NCBI RefSeq assembly: GCF_000003605.2
Contig: NW_003148779.1
Span: 63,967-90,521 of the forward strand
Direction: 5' to 3'
DNA length: 26,555 nt
Source of the DNA: Saccoglossus kowalevskii
Taxonomy: Eukaryota; Hemichordata; Enteropneusta; Harrimaniidae
Shown piece by piece: positions 9,600 through 20,988 of this stretch. Under the pieces are notes generated by a model. That model ran no database searches. It was not told where the DNA came from and saw nothing but the letters and a program-made list of their open reading frames with translations. The position numbers and the translations under genes are program-made. The stretch's first letter is position 1. Each line of letters begins with the position of its first letter.

Positions 9600-10008
9600 A
9601 ATGACTCTCGTAAGTCGAAGAATGGCGTTTCGCATGCGCGTGCATGTTGTTTTGGGATGTAACGTAAACTTGCACGCGTGATATTGCGCTTCTGGGTGTA
9701 GCAATTGACGTCACAAAAATAAAATTTCCTTATATTTACTAAAGGCAAACTGACATTTGTTTTTTAAACCATGGCAAAGCAGGGGTATTTTTGCACCCCA
9801 GTTTTGCCACTTCCGGGCTGTGTCCAAGTGTATATTGTTGAGGGCAGTATAAAACCGCAGGAACGGCAACTACTAGTATATACGCTACATAGACAAGAAA
9901 TAGATCTAGTTTTAAACAAAGAACAGCCATATTTTTATGTATAGGCTTTGGGTTCAAGAGATGTGGTTACAATTCCTTAAAAAAATGATTCAATTTTATC
10001 TTTTCTAG
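9600..10008 (+). other. Intron 2, distal part
   Basis: Contains a full CRE palindrome (TGACGTCA, 9706-9713) and a TATA-like agtataaaa (about 9847). No coding exon was recognised. It ends in the pyrimidine tract and acceptor (tttatcttttctag) of the exon at 10009. Confidence 0.5.
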
Positions 10009-10139
10009 TAATTTCCAGGTTTGCGAAGCTTCTGTCAACCTCGTTCAAGGCCTCCTGCATCTACATTTTAGAGTGACTGTTGGCTTTCGTGACAGATTAG
10101 AACATGTCTACGAAGATATGATCCTAGAGCTACAACAAG
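10009..10139 (+). CDS. Large secreted TSP1 gene, exon 3: unrecognised N-terminal domain, second half
   Basis: The acceptor ends tctag (10008) and the donor is CAAG|GTAGAT (10139/10140). The 131-nt exon enters in phase 2 and leaves in phase 1, fitting the exons at 7012-7216 and 12564 exactly. It encodes NFQVCEASVNLVQGLLHLHF, then RVTVGFRDRLEHVYEDMILE and LQQ. Cys109 lies six residues after Cys103 of the previous exon. The beta-like LLHLHFRVTVGF stretch followed by an acidic helix suggests the end of a compact extracellular domain. A second acceptor 10 bp downstream (ttccag) would hit stops, which favours 10009. Confidence 0.75.
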
Positions 10140-10352
10140 GTAGATATATGCAACACAACATATTCGGTATTTCATTTCCTATACACCACCCCACTAATGC
10201 ACAGCTAAGATCCAAATCATATCTAATCCCGGTCAGCTATTGGTTGTAGATTTGATTGGTTGAATGAAAATTCTGCCTACGTTAGCATTGTTAATCATCC
10301 ACAGGATCATGTGATTATGTCAAACGCACAAAAGTCTTTATCAGTTGCTCGA
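10140..10352 (+). other. Intron 3, unique proximal part
   Basis: AT-rich single-copy sequence without exon features, running into the first visible copy of the 42-bp minisatellite. The open frame across the gap is an artefact of N. Confidence 0.6.
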
Positions 10353-12438
10353 TGTCTAGACCAAGGTNNNNNNNNNNNNNNNNNNNNNNNNNNNNNNNNN
10401 NNNNNNNNNNNNNNNNNNNNNNNNNNNNNNNNNNNNNNNNNNNNNNNNNNNNNNNNNNNNNNNNNNNNNNNNNNNNNNNNNNNNNNNNNNNNNNNNNNNN
10501 NNNNNNNNNNNNNNNNNNNNNNNNNNNNNNNNNNNNNNNNNNNNNNNNNNNNNNNNNNNNNNNNNNNNNNNNNNNNNNNNNNNNNNNNNNNNNNNNNNNN
10601 NNNNNNNNNNNNNNNNNNNNNNNNNNNNNNNNNNNNNNNNNNNNNNNNNNNNNNNNNNNNNNNNNNNNNNNNNNNNNNNNNNNNNNNNNNNNNNNNNNNN
10701 NNNNNNNNNNNNNNNNNNNNNNNNNNNNNNNNNNNNNNNNNNNNNNNNNNNNNNNNNNNNNNNNNNNNNNNNNNNNNNNNNNNNNNNNNNNNNNNNNNNN
10801 NNNNNNNNNNNNNNNNNNNNNNNNNNNNNNNNNNNNNNNNNNNNNNNNNNNNNNNNNNNNNNNNNNNNNNNNNNNNNNNNNNNNNNNNNNNNNNNNNNNN
10901 NNNNNNNNNNNNNNNNNNNNNNNNNNNNNNNNNNNNNNNNNNNNNNNNNNNNNNNNNNNNNNNNNNNNNNNNNNNNNNNNNNNNNNNNNNNNNNNNNNNN
11001 NNNNNNNNNNNNNNNNNNNNNNNNNNNNNNNNNNNNNNNNNNNNNNNNNNNNNNNNNNNNNNNNNNNNNNNNNNNNNNNNNNNNNNNNNNNNNNNNNNNN
11101 NNNNNNNNNNNNNNNNNNNNNNNNNNNNNNNNNNNNNNNNNNNNNNNNNNNNNNNNNNNNNNNNNNNNNNNNNNNNNNNNNNNNNNNNNNNNNNNNNNNN
11201 NNNNNNNNNNNNNNNNNNNNNNNNNNNNNNNNNNNNNNNNNNNNNNNNNNNNNNNNNNNNNNNNNNNNNNNNNNNNNNNNNNNNNNNNNNNNNNNNNNNN
11301 NNNNNNNNNNNNNNNNNNNNNNNNNNNNNNNNNNNNNNNNNNNNACTGTCTAGACCAAGGCGTATCAGAGTTTGGTGTGACTGTGTACTTACTGTCTAGA
11401 CCGAGGCGTATCAGAGTTTGATGTGACCGTGTACTGTCTAGACCGAGGCGTATCAGAGTTCGATGTGAATGTGCACTGTCTAGACCAAGGCGTATCAGAG
11501 TTTGGTGTGACTGTGTACTTACTGTCTAGACCAAGGCGTATCAGAGTTTGGTGTGACTGTGTACTTACTGTCTAGACCGAGGCGTATCAGAGTTTGATGT
11601 GACCGTGTACTGTCTAGACCGAGGCGTATCAGAGGTTGATGTGACCGTGTACTGTCTAGACCGAGGCATATCAGAGTTTGATGTGACCGTGTACTGTCTA
11701 GACCAAGGCGTATAAGAGTTTGGTGTGACTGTGCACTGTCTAGACCAGACCACTGTCTAGACCACTGTCTGTATCAGAGTTTGGTGTGACTGTGTACTCA
11801 CTGTCTAGACCAAGGCGTATCAGAGTTTGGTGTGACTGTGTACTTACTGTCTAGACCGAGGCGTATCAGAGTTTGGTGTGACCGTGTACTGTCTAGACCG
11901 AGGTGTATCAGAGTTCGATGTGACTGTGTACTTACTGTCTAGACTGAGACGTATCAGTGCTCGATGTTACCTTGACTGTGCACTGTCTATGCTGAGACGT
12001 AACAGAATTTGATGTGACTGTGTACTGTCTAGACCGAGACGTATCAGAGTTCGATGTAACTGTGAACTTTCTAGACCGAGACGTATCAGAGTTCGATGTA
12101 ACTGTGTACTTTCTAGACTGAGACGTATCAGAGTTTGATGTAACTGTGTACTTTCTAGACTGAGACGTATCAGAGTTTGATGTGACTGTGCACTGTCTAT
12201 GCTGAGACGTAACAGAATTTGATGTGACTGTGTACTGTCTAGACCGAGACGTATCAGAGTTCGATGTAACTGTGAACTTTCTAGACTGAGATGTATCAGT
12301 GCGCGATGTGACTGTGTACTGTCTAGACCGAGACGTATCAGAGTTCGATGTAACTGTGTACTTTCTAGACTGAGATGTATCAGTGCGCGATGTGACCATG
12401 TACTGTCTAGACTGAGACGTATCAGAGTTACGTGTACT
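10353..12438. repeat. 42/46-bp minisatellite spanning an assembly gap, rich in GTCTAGAC
   Basis: The unit is about actgtctagaccgaggcg followed by tatcagagtttgatgtgacc and gtgt: 42 bp, with 46-bp variants that insert actt. Visible copies run from 11345 to about 12438. A partial copy (tgtctagaccaagg) touches the left side of the gap, so the unresolved 977 N (10368-11344) very probably lie inside the array. About 19 visible units carry the perfect palindrome GTCTAGAC. The distal part forms a higher-order pattern of 210 bp (5 x 42), marked by the variant cactgtctatgctgagacg at 11981 and 12191. Confidence 0.95.
10368..11344. other. Assembly gap (977 N)
   Basis: A run of N flanked on both sides by the same minisatellite unit. 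This is probably a repeat collapse, and its true length is unknown. No coding content can be claimed. Confidence 0.99.
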
Positions 12439-12563
12439 AACAAAAGTCACATGATTAAACTATGTGCACATTGAATGTAGAAATATTTTGTGTTTTAAAC
12501 TTTTTTAAAATATGTTTTCATCAAATTCTGACTAGAAATGTTCCATATACATTTGTTTTTCAG

Positions 12564-15500
12564 GAAACAGTGTAACTGAAGCTGCTATCCCCGATTTGTT
12601 TGAAAACAATTCTTTGTTTGCAGTTACGAATACAGATAGTGAAATAATTGATACTGATGTTGGTCCGACTTTCATGATTACACCACAGGATGTCCCAAAA
12701 AGCAATTCATTTGACTCATTTCCAACTAATAACAATCACAATAACTTTTTATCATCTGAACAAAATAATGCACATATGACCGAACACAAATTGAAAAGTC
12801 AGATAATGGAACTGCTTGAGGGCGCTCTACCTGAACGGACGTCAGATTATGGTGATCCAGTGCAAAAGGTTACGAATTCCCATCATCTTCCAGAGATTGC
12901 AACTCATACATCCAGTAAAGAAGAAGCCGAAATGAATTTAAGCAATCTTCTTGAGAACATATTAGCTGATGATGACATTAATGCCAACGTTGGATATAAT
13001 TTGAATGATAATAAAGTTTCAGCATCGTCTAGACCTAAGCACCACCAGATAACAAACGAATTTCATAACATGGCTACTTTCCTTGACAATAACAAAAACT
13101 TCGATTACGATTATGACGTTACAGATGTGTTGCACACATTGCATCAGCATGAAAAAGACACCAGAAAACTGCGTGGAACCACCAACAATTTACACCACAG
13201 TCGTCATAAACCCAAATTCTACAAGGCTTACCATTCAACACTGAAGAACTCAAATCATGATTATGAATTTTCACGAGCAGTTACCCAAAGAGCTGAATAT
13301 CGTGCAAATTATAATGAAGACACTCAGACAAATACGTATGAAGAAAATGATCTAACAACGCAACCAGTGCCTACATTGGCAATGAAAGACACAGGCAATA
13401 TATATAACCACAGTGGTTCAGTGATGTCAGAACCTACTATGGTATCAGTCACTGAAAAACAAATACCAATGCAGACAATTATTAACAATCATAGTGAGCA
13501 CAATTTGCCAAGTTATAATAACACTAACCTTCATGTAAATGATACAAACCAGAATAACATGAACATTACTGACTTAATGTCAACTGATGATTCCATAAAA
13601 TTGTCTAATAGTCACAGCATGATTGAGCCAATCGCCGGACTAATGAAGAAAATAGAAGAACTGAACGATAACCTAGGAAAGCTAATAAATCAGTCGACAC
13701 CAAATGATTCGCTCAACTCCACAGTTATGCACCAAATTCAATCAGGCATAGATGACCTAAGAATTGGTAAAACGAATACAAAAACAGAAGCAAACAAAAC
13801 AAAGAATAACATGACACAAGATCCTGCATTATTACAAGTTTTAGAAGTGATACCTCCACATGTACCTCAAGCAAACAGCACTGATGATGACACACCTATT
13901 TCCAGAGAGAACAATTCAATGAAGTCAATTGGTAGTAAGCAGACTGGTAGGCATAACACAGATGAAATTAGTTGGGCAGACCACTTTTTAAATTTAGCTA
14001 ATAATATTCGTCATGATGATGTTGCCAGTGACATTTTGCATGATCTTCACCAACATCCTAGTACAAAACTATACAAGACAGCTGGTTATGGTGTTAAGGA
14101 GGGCGGGCAACATTCTGTTGATATACTTGGGTTGTCTACTCAGTCGATACCACAATCCAAATCCAGGAACACCATCGAAGATGCTCAACACGATGTAGTG
14201 AATCTCAATGAGATCAACCCATCGCATACATCTAGCTCATTTCCCTCAAAACATGTAGAATCTGTTACCAGTGAGATGCCAGATCGTGCACCAGAACCTG
14301 TACAAATCAATGATTCAGAAAAAGTTAATTCATTTTATACAGATACCAGTGTTGAAAATACTGAAGCATTGGAAAGATCGCATGCCTTCAAGACAGGACA
14401 AGGAAAACCAATTTCTGATCTCTCCCAACAAAAGAACATACATATAAACAAACTGAATCCGGATGCAATGTTCCAAAATGGATTCAATCAGCAGCCCGGT
14501 CAACAAGTAGTACCAATTACACACAATACAATGGAACATAATGAGCAGACATCTTTTCAAGAAACTTATCTTCCAAGACAGTTCAAGCCTGAATCACAAA
14601 TCATGGTAGATAGACACAACAGCGCTGCCACAAACAGTGTGCATGGCTACCCTGGATCACAATCAGTACAGCCATCTACCAAATATGAAGATATAGTAAA
14701 TGACAGAAAACATCATTTACATAGTTCTGATGAGTTTAAGCATCACACATCTATTTCTAATGACCATTCTGCCCAATCATTAACCGGAAAGAACTACATG
14801 GACAGAAACAATATCTTGGAAGATTGGCGACATACTTACCATACCAGTAAGCAACACGATGGCGAAAATGCACATGAGCAGTTTGATCGTGAAAATACAA
14901 TATATGAAAATGATTATTTAGATGCATCAAACATACATCCAAAAAATCATAAAGATACGCATCATTCCGGCCATTCAGCACCTCGCCATAAACCTATGGA
15001 TACCCACATAAATGGCATACACCGAAAATGGGAAAAAAATGTACATCATTCTGATTTTTCAACATCTCACTATAAACCCGAAGGGATGCATGCAAACAGT
15101 TTTGAAAAACACCACACGCATCATGATAATGAACTGAGAAAGACTGATGTACAAGAACCTGAAACAACCACCAATGTGTACCCTACTACCCATGCCGATG
15201 TTAATTTGTATTCAGACTCAAGACCTCACTATATTAACAAAGGTACAAATCATCTACCCAATGTTTTTAAGCCCAATATTAAAAGCAGGGATAAGGAACA
15301 TTCTGACTTGCATCATTCATCTGTACTATATAAACCATCACCAGATGACTTCATTACTTTGACTCCAAATATCAGTCAACCCGGAGTAAGAAAAGAACAA
15401 AACCCATCTAATTTGATGCAAAGTATTGCTGAATTAAGTACTAACCTTAAAGAACTTGTCAGTAGAGTCTTGAATGGAAATGCAACCATTAATAAAGACC

Positions 15501-18500
15501 TGTCAAGTGTGGGACATGATGCTGAGTATCAACAGACTACAAATGCATCCACGCCAAGTGAAATAGCGCAGGTCAAATCAACTAGTAGTCATGCAAATTT
15601 TACTCAAGTAGTTGTTATGGAGAAGCCATTATCTTCAGGTGTCACGGGCCAACATGAGATGAATTCAGACATTCCAATTCCTCCCAAAGATACAACTGAT
15701 TTTCAACAGACTAGAGATGCCTCCACGCCAATTGATGTAGCGCAGATCCAGTCAACTAGTAGTCATGCAAACCTCACTCAAGTAGTAGATGATTTTGACA
15801 TTAGAATGCCAACTATTTTCAAACAAGAGGATGACAAGGAAACTACACAGGGCATTAATAGTGACATATCAGATATTATAGATATTGTGTCAAATGAAGA
15901 TTCAACAGAGTCTATTGCTGAAATGAAACCAGGAATGGCAGAAAATCAAGCAAGGCAAAATAAAATTACTTCAAACATTCCAATTTCACAGCATAGTACA
16001 GCTGACAACTATATGACACAAAATGAACAAACTGCTAATGCTGCTTCAGTTGAAAAAAGTTCAAACGTTATATCAAGTCAACAACTTGGTCTACTAAACA
16101 CAGCAGAAAAAGATCATATTATATCGGAGGAGCAATTAAAGACATCACTTACTGGTACAGAGGACATTCCAAATAACGTTGTTATGGAGAAGCCATTATC
16201 TTCAGGTATCAAAGGGCAGCATGAGATGAATTCAGACATTCCAATTCCTCCCCAAGATACAACTAAATTTCAACAGTCTACAAATGCCTCCACGCCAAGT
16301 GATATAGCGCAGATCCAGTCAACTAGTAGTCATGCAAACCTCACTCAAGTAGTAGATGATTTTGACATTGAAATGCCAACCAAATTTACACAAGAGGATG
16401 CAAAGAAAACTACACAGGGCATTCATAGTGACATATCAGATATCATAGATATTGTGTCAAAAGAAGATTCACAAGAATCTATTGCTGAAATGAAACCAGG
16501 AATGACAGAAAATCAAGCAAGGCAAGATAAAATAACTTCGGACATTCCAATTTCACAGCATAATAAAGCTGGAAACTATGTGACGCAAAATGAACAAACT
16601 TCTAATGCTGTTTCAGTAGAAAAAAGTCTGATATCAACTGAACAACTTGGTCTACTAAACACAGCAGAAAAAAATCATATTGCATCGGAGGAGCAATTAA
16701 ATACATCACTCACTGGTACAGAAGACATTCCAAATGACGATGTTATGGAGAAGCCATTATCTTCAGGTATCACAGTGCAACATGAGATAAATTCAGACAT
16801 TCCAATTCCTCACCAAGGTACAACAGTAGTAAACTATGTGACGAAAATTGGTGAAAATGCTGCTAATAATGTTGTGTCTGGTATGAATAGTCCAAGAATG
16901 GCAAATCAACTGCCTGATCATTTAAACACCAAAGCAAATCATACTATATTGAAGCAACTAAATAAATCATATCACCCTTTCCCAGGAAAAAATGAGGCAT
17001 TATTGCATCGTGTTGGAAATCGTTCTAGATCAAAAGATATTCCAACTGATGTTTCCACTACTACTGGTACACTACCACCTGCAGCATACATGGATGAGAA
17101 AGACCCCATCAGTAACAAGACACCTCTAGCTGAAGATTATCTCTCAGCTGTGTCTGCAATACCTAGTGTGATGAATACACCAGTGAAGGAATCAACAGTT
17201 CCATTCTATGATGAGATAATACCACAAATTGAAAGTACACAATCTATCAGTGCAAACCATCTTTCCGAACTTCCTAAAACTATTGCAAATCCTACCAGTG
17301 GGACAAACACACACATGGTTGAAAATGAAGAAAAGCAATCAACAACATTGAAGAAAGAGAATGAGGCTTCTGCAGAACATAACAGTATACAAGAACTTGT
17401 GGAACTTCAAACAATGGCAATTGACAGGGAACACCTAACAGATAGAATACAATATCATAATTCACTTCCAAGTGATCAGCCAGATCAAATAGATCATTCT
17501 GTACAAGATCTTAAAACCACAATAGTTGGTTCTGTGTCTGCAACACAGGTCATTCCCAGCGACGTGAAATCTACTACGCCAACTCCTGATTTAAAGGAAC
17601 TAGATGGGGATTCACTTGTGAATAAAATTGTAGAACCAGCTTTGGATACAGTTGCAGGGAAAATCAGCAAAGTTTCACATGACACACATGGTAGTAAATC
17701 GTCTGCAATACCTTTTTCAATTGATGAGCAGCAGAAAAATATTATCAGAGGAAAGGAATATTTTACTGATAATGGGCTAGGATTAGTGGAACCAGCTTCA
17801 TCAAGTATGTCAGCTGCTTCTCAAGTTAATATGTCTTCTGGTGATCAAATTATAGGAGTACATGATCTTCACAATATGTCAGCCAAACAAGACACAATAG
17901 AGGAACACATAGGAGTAAACTCAGCTTTTAATGAAATTGCATCATTAGACACTCTAATAGATGGACATGAAGGTAAGCCTTCAGATATAAGTGAGACTAT
18001 CAGTCATGACAGTATGTTGCGAATGGATGCATTGGGATACCCTCTGAGTAATACTGAGCCCAAGAAAGAATCAACATTCTCTGGTGCAAAAAAGGGTCAA
18101 CTTGAAGGTTATACTGCAGACCTTGATACTATAGAACATCTACAAGATATTAAAAATGACCTATCAGATAGTATTGCCTCGAGAGTTGCAGACAAAGTAG
18201 AAACTTCTTTGTTGACATCAAGTAAAATGATTCATCAAATCCTAAATGAGACAGGACAGGTGTCTTATTCAGATGGTGACCTTGGTAAAGATGATGAACC
18301 ACCAACCATCGTAAATGACAGTGACACATTTTATGTGTCAACAACAGCAGCACCAGATGCAAATACCACTGAGTTTCATAACAATATATTCAGTACAACT
18401 ATGCAACCTTCCACTATGGAAATAACAACTGATATGATTCGTAACAGTTCTGAAGATTCTGGACAGCTTACAGGACAGTTGTCTCATTCAGACGGTGACC

Positions 18501-20807
18501 TTGGTAAAGATGATGAACCACCAACCGTTGTAAATGACAGTGACACATTTTATGTGTCAACAACAGCAGCACCAGATGCAAATACCACTGAGTTTCATAA
18601 CAATATATTCAGTACGACTATGCAACCTTCCACCATGGAAATAACAACTGATATGATTCGTAACAGTTCTGAAGATTCTGGACAGCTTACAGGACAGTTG
18701 TCTCATTCAGACGGTGACCTTGGTAAAGATGATGAACCACCAACCATTGTAAATGACAGTGACACATTTTATGTGTCAACAACAGCGGCACCAGATGCAA
18801 ATACCACTGAGTTTCATGACAATATATTCAGTACGACTATGCAACCTTTAACCATGGAAATAACAACTGACATGATTCGTAACAGTTCTGACGATTCTAC
18901 AAGATCAATTGAAATCATTCCAAAAATGTTACTGAAGTCTGAATATGAGCAAATTGCTAATGCAGTTCTACGTATGTTGCACAATCATTCGGGTCATTAT
19001 GATGACGACTCCTGGCTTGATTCTATCCATGTTTTCAGCAATAATGGAAGTTTAATGCATGAAAAATCTGCAATGCCAACTTTCACAGATATTGAACCTG
19101 CAGACATGGCTTTTAAAAAAACCCATACTTTAAACAGAGGTGAGACACTTGGAAATAAAAGTGACGACTCAATTATAGAGATAATGGAACCAGAAATGAG
19201 AGCACCACAAGAGGTCATAGAGACAGTTCCAATGTCAACTTCAACTGTGTATCACAATGTGAAACCTAATCTGTCATTTAATAACCTTCCAGCTACATCA
19301 CATTCCTCTAGTAAATTCAATTCATTGATAAGTGCACGACCTATTTCCTCTACAAAAGAGGCAAGAATCGCAGAAAATTTGAAAAGAAGTGAAGAAAGCA
19401 CAATTAAGAAGGGTACTGCAGATCATTCCATTCTCTACAAAATTATGAATAAGTTGTCAAGTAACAAAGACAACAATAATGATAACAATAATGAAATCAG
19501 TAGCAGAGATGATAGTTTTCATCTGGTGATTAACAATAATGGAGTTACAAACAACTATCGCTATCGACCTGATAATGCAACTAACACAGACTTGAAAGAG
19601 TCTCAGTTTCAACACCCGCACAACAGTGAGACACAAGAACATCATGAGCCAAATCAACCAAAACATGCTTTTGCTTATTCACAAATATCATTGTTCCACG
19701 GGTATGATGCGCATGAACCAACTGCGGAGAGAGAAGCAAATAAAAATGCATTGAATAACTTACATTCACAACCAACCAACTACCTTGAGCAGGATTCCTC
19801 ATCAGAACCATCGAAAGATGCTGAAATCACTTCCTCTGCAGATGCATCTCATAATGCCAACTCCACTATACTAGCTGTTCAGTTAGTTAGTGGCATCGAG
19901 AATGCTATCAAAAATCAGGCTGAAACCCTCACTCATACTGATCCATTCCTCAGCATTGACGCCAAAGGCCATGACAACAAACAGAAGGTGATGAACAAGA
20001 AACAAAATGTTGATAGCTATAATGAAAATATAAGGGATGATCATAGTGACCACAGCATCACAATTGTCGTGAATGAGAAAGATGATAGTCTACACGTGCA
20101 TAGTTCAACAAAAAGTCTGTCAAAGAACATACAAAATGGAAAGAGTGAGAGCAGTTTAACCAAAGAAAAGAAAGACACTGAACAGAAAGATTATGATCTG
20201 ACTGATAGCAAAGGGCATAGTTCTGGTGAGCTGGATGAAGGCATGGAGATGAAGCAATGGAACAAGCAGCTGAACCAGAATAAACACGTTGATCGTGTTA
20301 CACCCGTGCAGAAAAGAACAAGCTTGCATCATTCTAATCACATTAAAGATGGTTTACATACAAACATCAAACATGGCAGTCTCGCAGATAACTATGTTTC
20401 CCATGACAGGAATCAGGATCAGCAGACAAAAGATAATAGCTTTGCACATAATCCTATTGTTATAAATAATTATGTACAACTTCCTCACGTTACTGCAAAT
20501 GATGAATCACAAAGTGATGTTGCTGATGAAGAACCTCATTCAGATGACCCCTATAATTTTTTATCCGTGATGGCACCCAAGGGATCTAAACCTTCTGACT
20601 TAGTGGGTGCCGACTCAACAGACAAGAAGGTTAAGAAGATTTCTAAACCAGGTAATGATTATCCACAAACCACAACAGAATACAACCAAGATGAAGAAGA
20701 TAGAATCACTGAAGCCCATTCATTTCTGAGTTTCCTCACATGGTTGAAAGACATGGTTGTAGGAAAGGGGGATGAAATGTTGGAACCAGTAGAGCATCGT
20801 GAAGCAG
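12564..20807 (+). CDS. Large secreted TSP1 gene, giant exon 4: 2748-residue cysteine-free region
   Basis: One uninterrupted frame runs from an acceptor (tttgtttttcag, 12563) to a donor (GCAG|GTAAGG, 20807/20808). It is 8244 nt, phase 1 at both ends, giving residues 148-2895. It has no cysteine, only about six Trp, and is rich in Asn, Ser, Thr, His, Asp, Glu and Gln, with about 45 N-glycosylation sequons counted by eye. A His-rich stretch covers about 14690-15330. Two repeat families are present (15614-16880 and 18251-18907). Short amphipathic helices recur, such as DVLHTLHQH (13124), DILHDLHQH (14030) and AVLRMLHNH (18962), and MKKIEELNDNLGKLI (about 13645). The end is hydrophobic (FLSFLTWLKDMVVG). 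There is no internal membrane segment or known domain. Secretion is inferred from the upstream signal peptide and the TSP1 modules that follow. It may be a mucin-like, matrix or adhesive spacer; I do not recognise a family. Confidence 0.95.
15530..16880 (+). repeat. Coding repeat family A: about 189-residue units
   Basis: Two full units (15611-16177 and 16178-16738; 567 and 561 nt) are followed by a partial third (from 16739). A partial copy of the internal ASTPS.IAQ..STSSHAN block precedes them at about 15540. Units start VVMEKPLSSG and contain NSDIPIPP, STSSHANLTQVVDDFDI, SDISDIIDIVS, ESIAEMKPGM, QLGLLNTAEK and SLTGTEDIPN. All length changes are multiples of three. The copies have diverged more than family B, so they are older. 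Confidence 0.95.
18251..18907 (+). repeat. Coding repeat family B: three 73-residue units (219 bp)
   Basis: Three tandem 219-bp copies start at 18251, 18470 and 18689 and are almost identical at the DNA level, implying a recent expansion or gene conversion. Each encodes TGQLSHSDGDLGKDDEPP, then NDSDTFYVSTTAAPDANTTE, then IFSTTMQPSTMEITTDMIRN and SSEDSGQL. Every unit carries three N-glycosylation sequons (NDS, NTT, NSS) and many Ser/Thr suitable for O-glycosylation. Confidence 0.97.
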
Positions 20808-20988
20808 GTAAGGCAAAAATGTGTTTTCTCTTGTTACAGTGAGTTAGGCCTCATGTCAGATTACAGTCATGAACCATAGAGCTATATTATAAAACTTAAA
20901 ATAACAGTTTTAATACGGTTGAACAGAGAAACCGAATGTGAACGTTCCAATATGAGCTTCATCGTGCACTTTTGAATTTTTGTTTCAG

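Noticed and set aside
9307-9600. A 97-residue plus-strand open frame (LLKLISRDSDEWENV...).
   Set aside because: It overlaps the right arm of the inverted repeat, begins at no credible start or acceptor, and has no donor in the phase required by exon 10009.
10260-11399. Open frames of 333-379 residues across the gap.
   Set aside because: Almost all of the frame is N.
10353-12438. CRISPR-like regular repeats.
   Set aside because: Units are contiguous without unique spacers and the genome is animal; this is a minisatellite.
11932-12450. A 172-residue minus-strand open frame of SNSDTSRSRQYTVT-type repeats.
   Set aside because: It is the 42-bp minisatellite read in a frame that has no stop; 42 is a multiple of three, so openness is automatic. 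No flanking exon signals.
14330-20341. Several antisense open frames of 60-80 codons inside the giant exon.
   Set aside because: They are shadows of the strong sense frame, short and without splice or start context.
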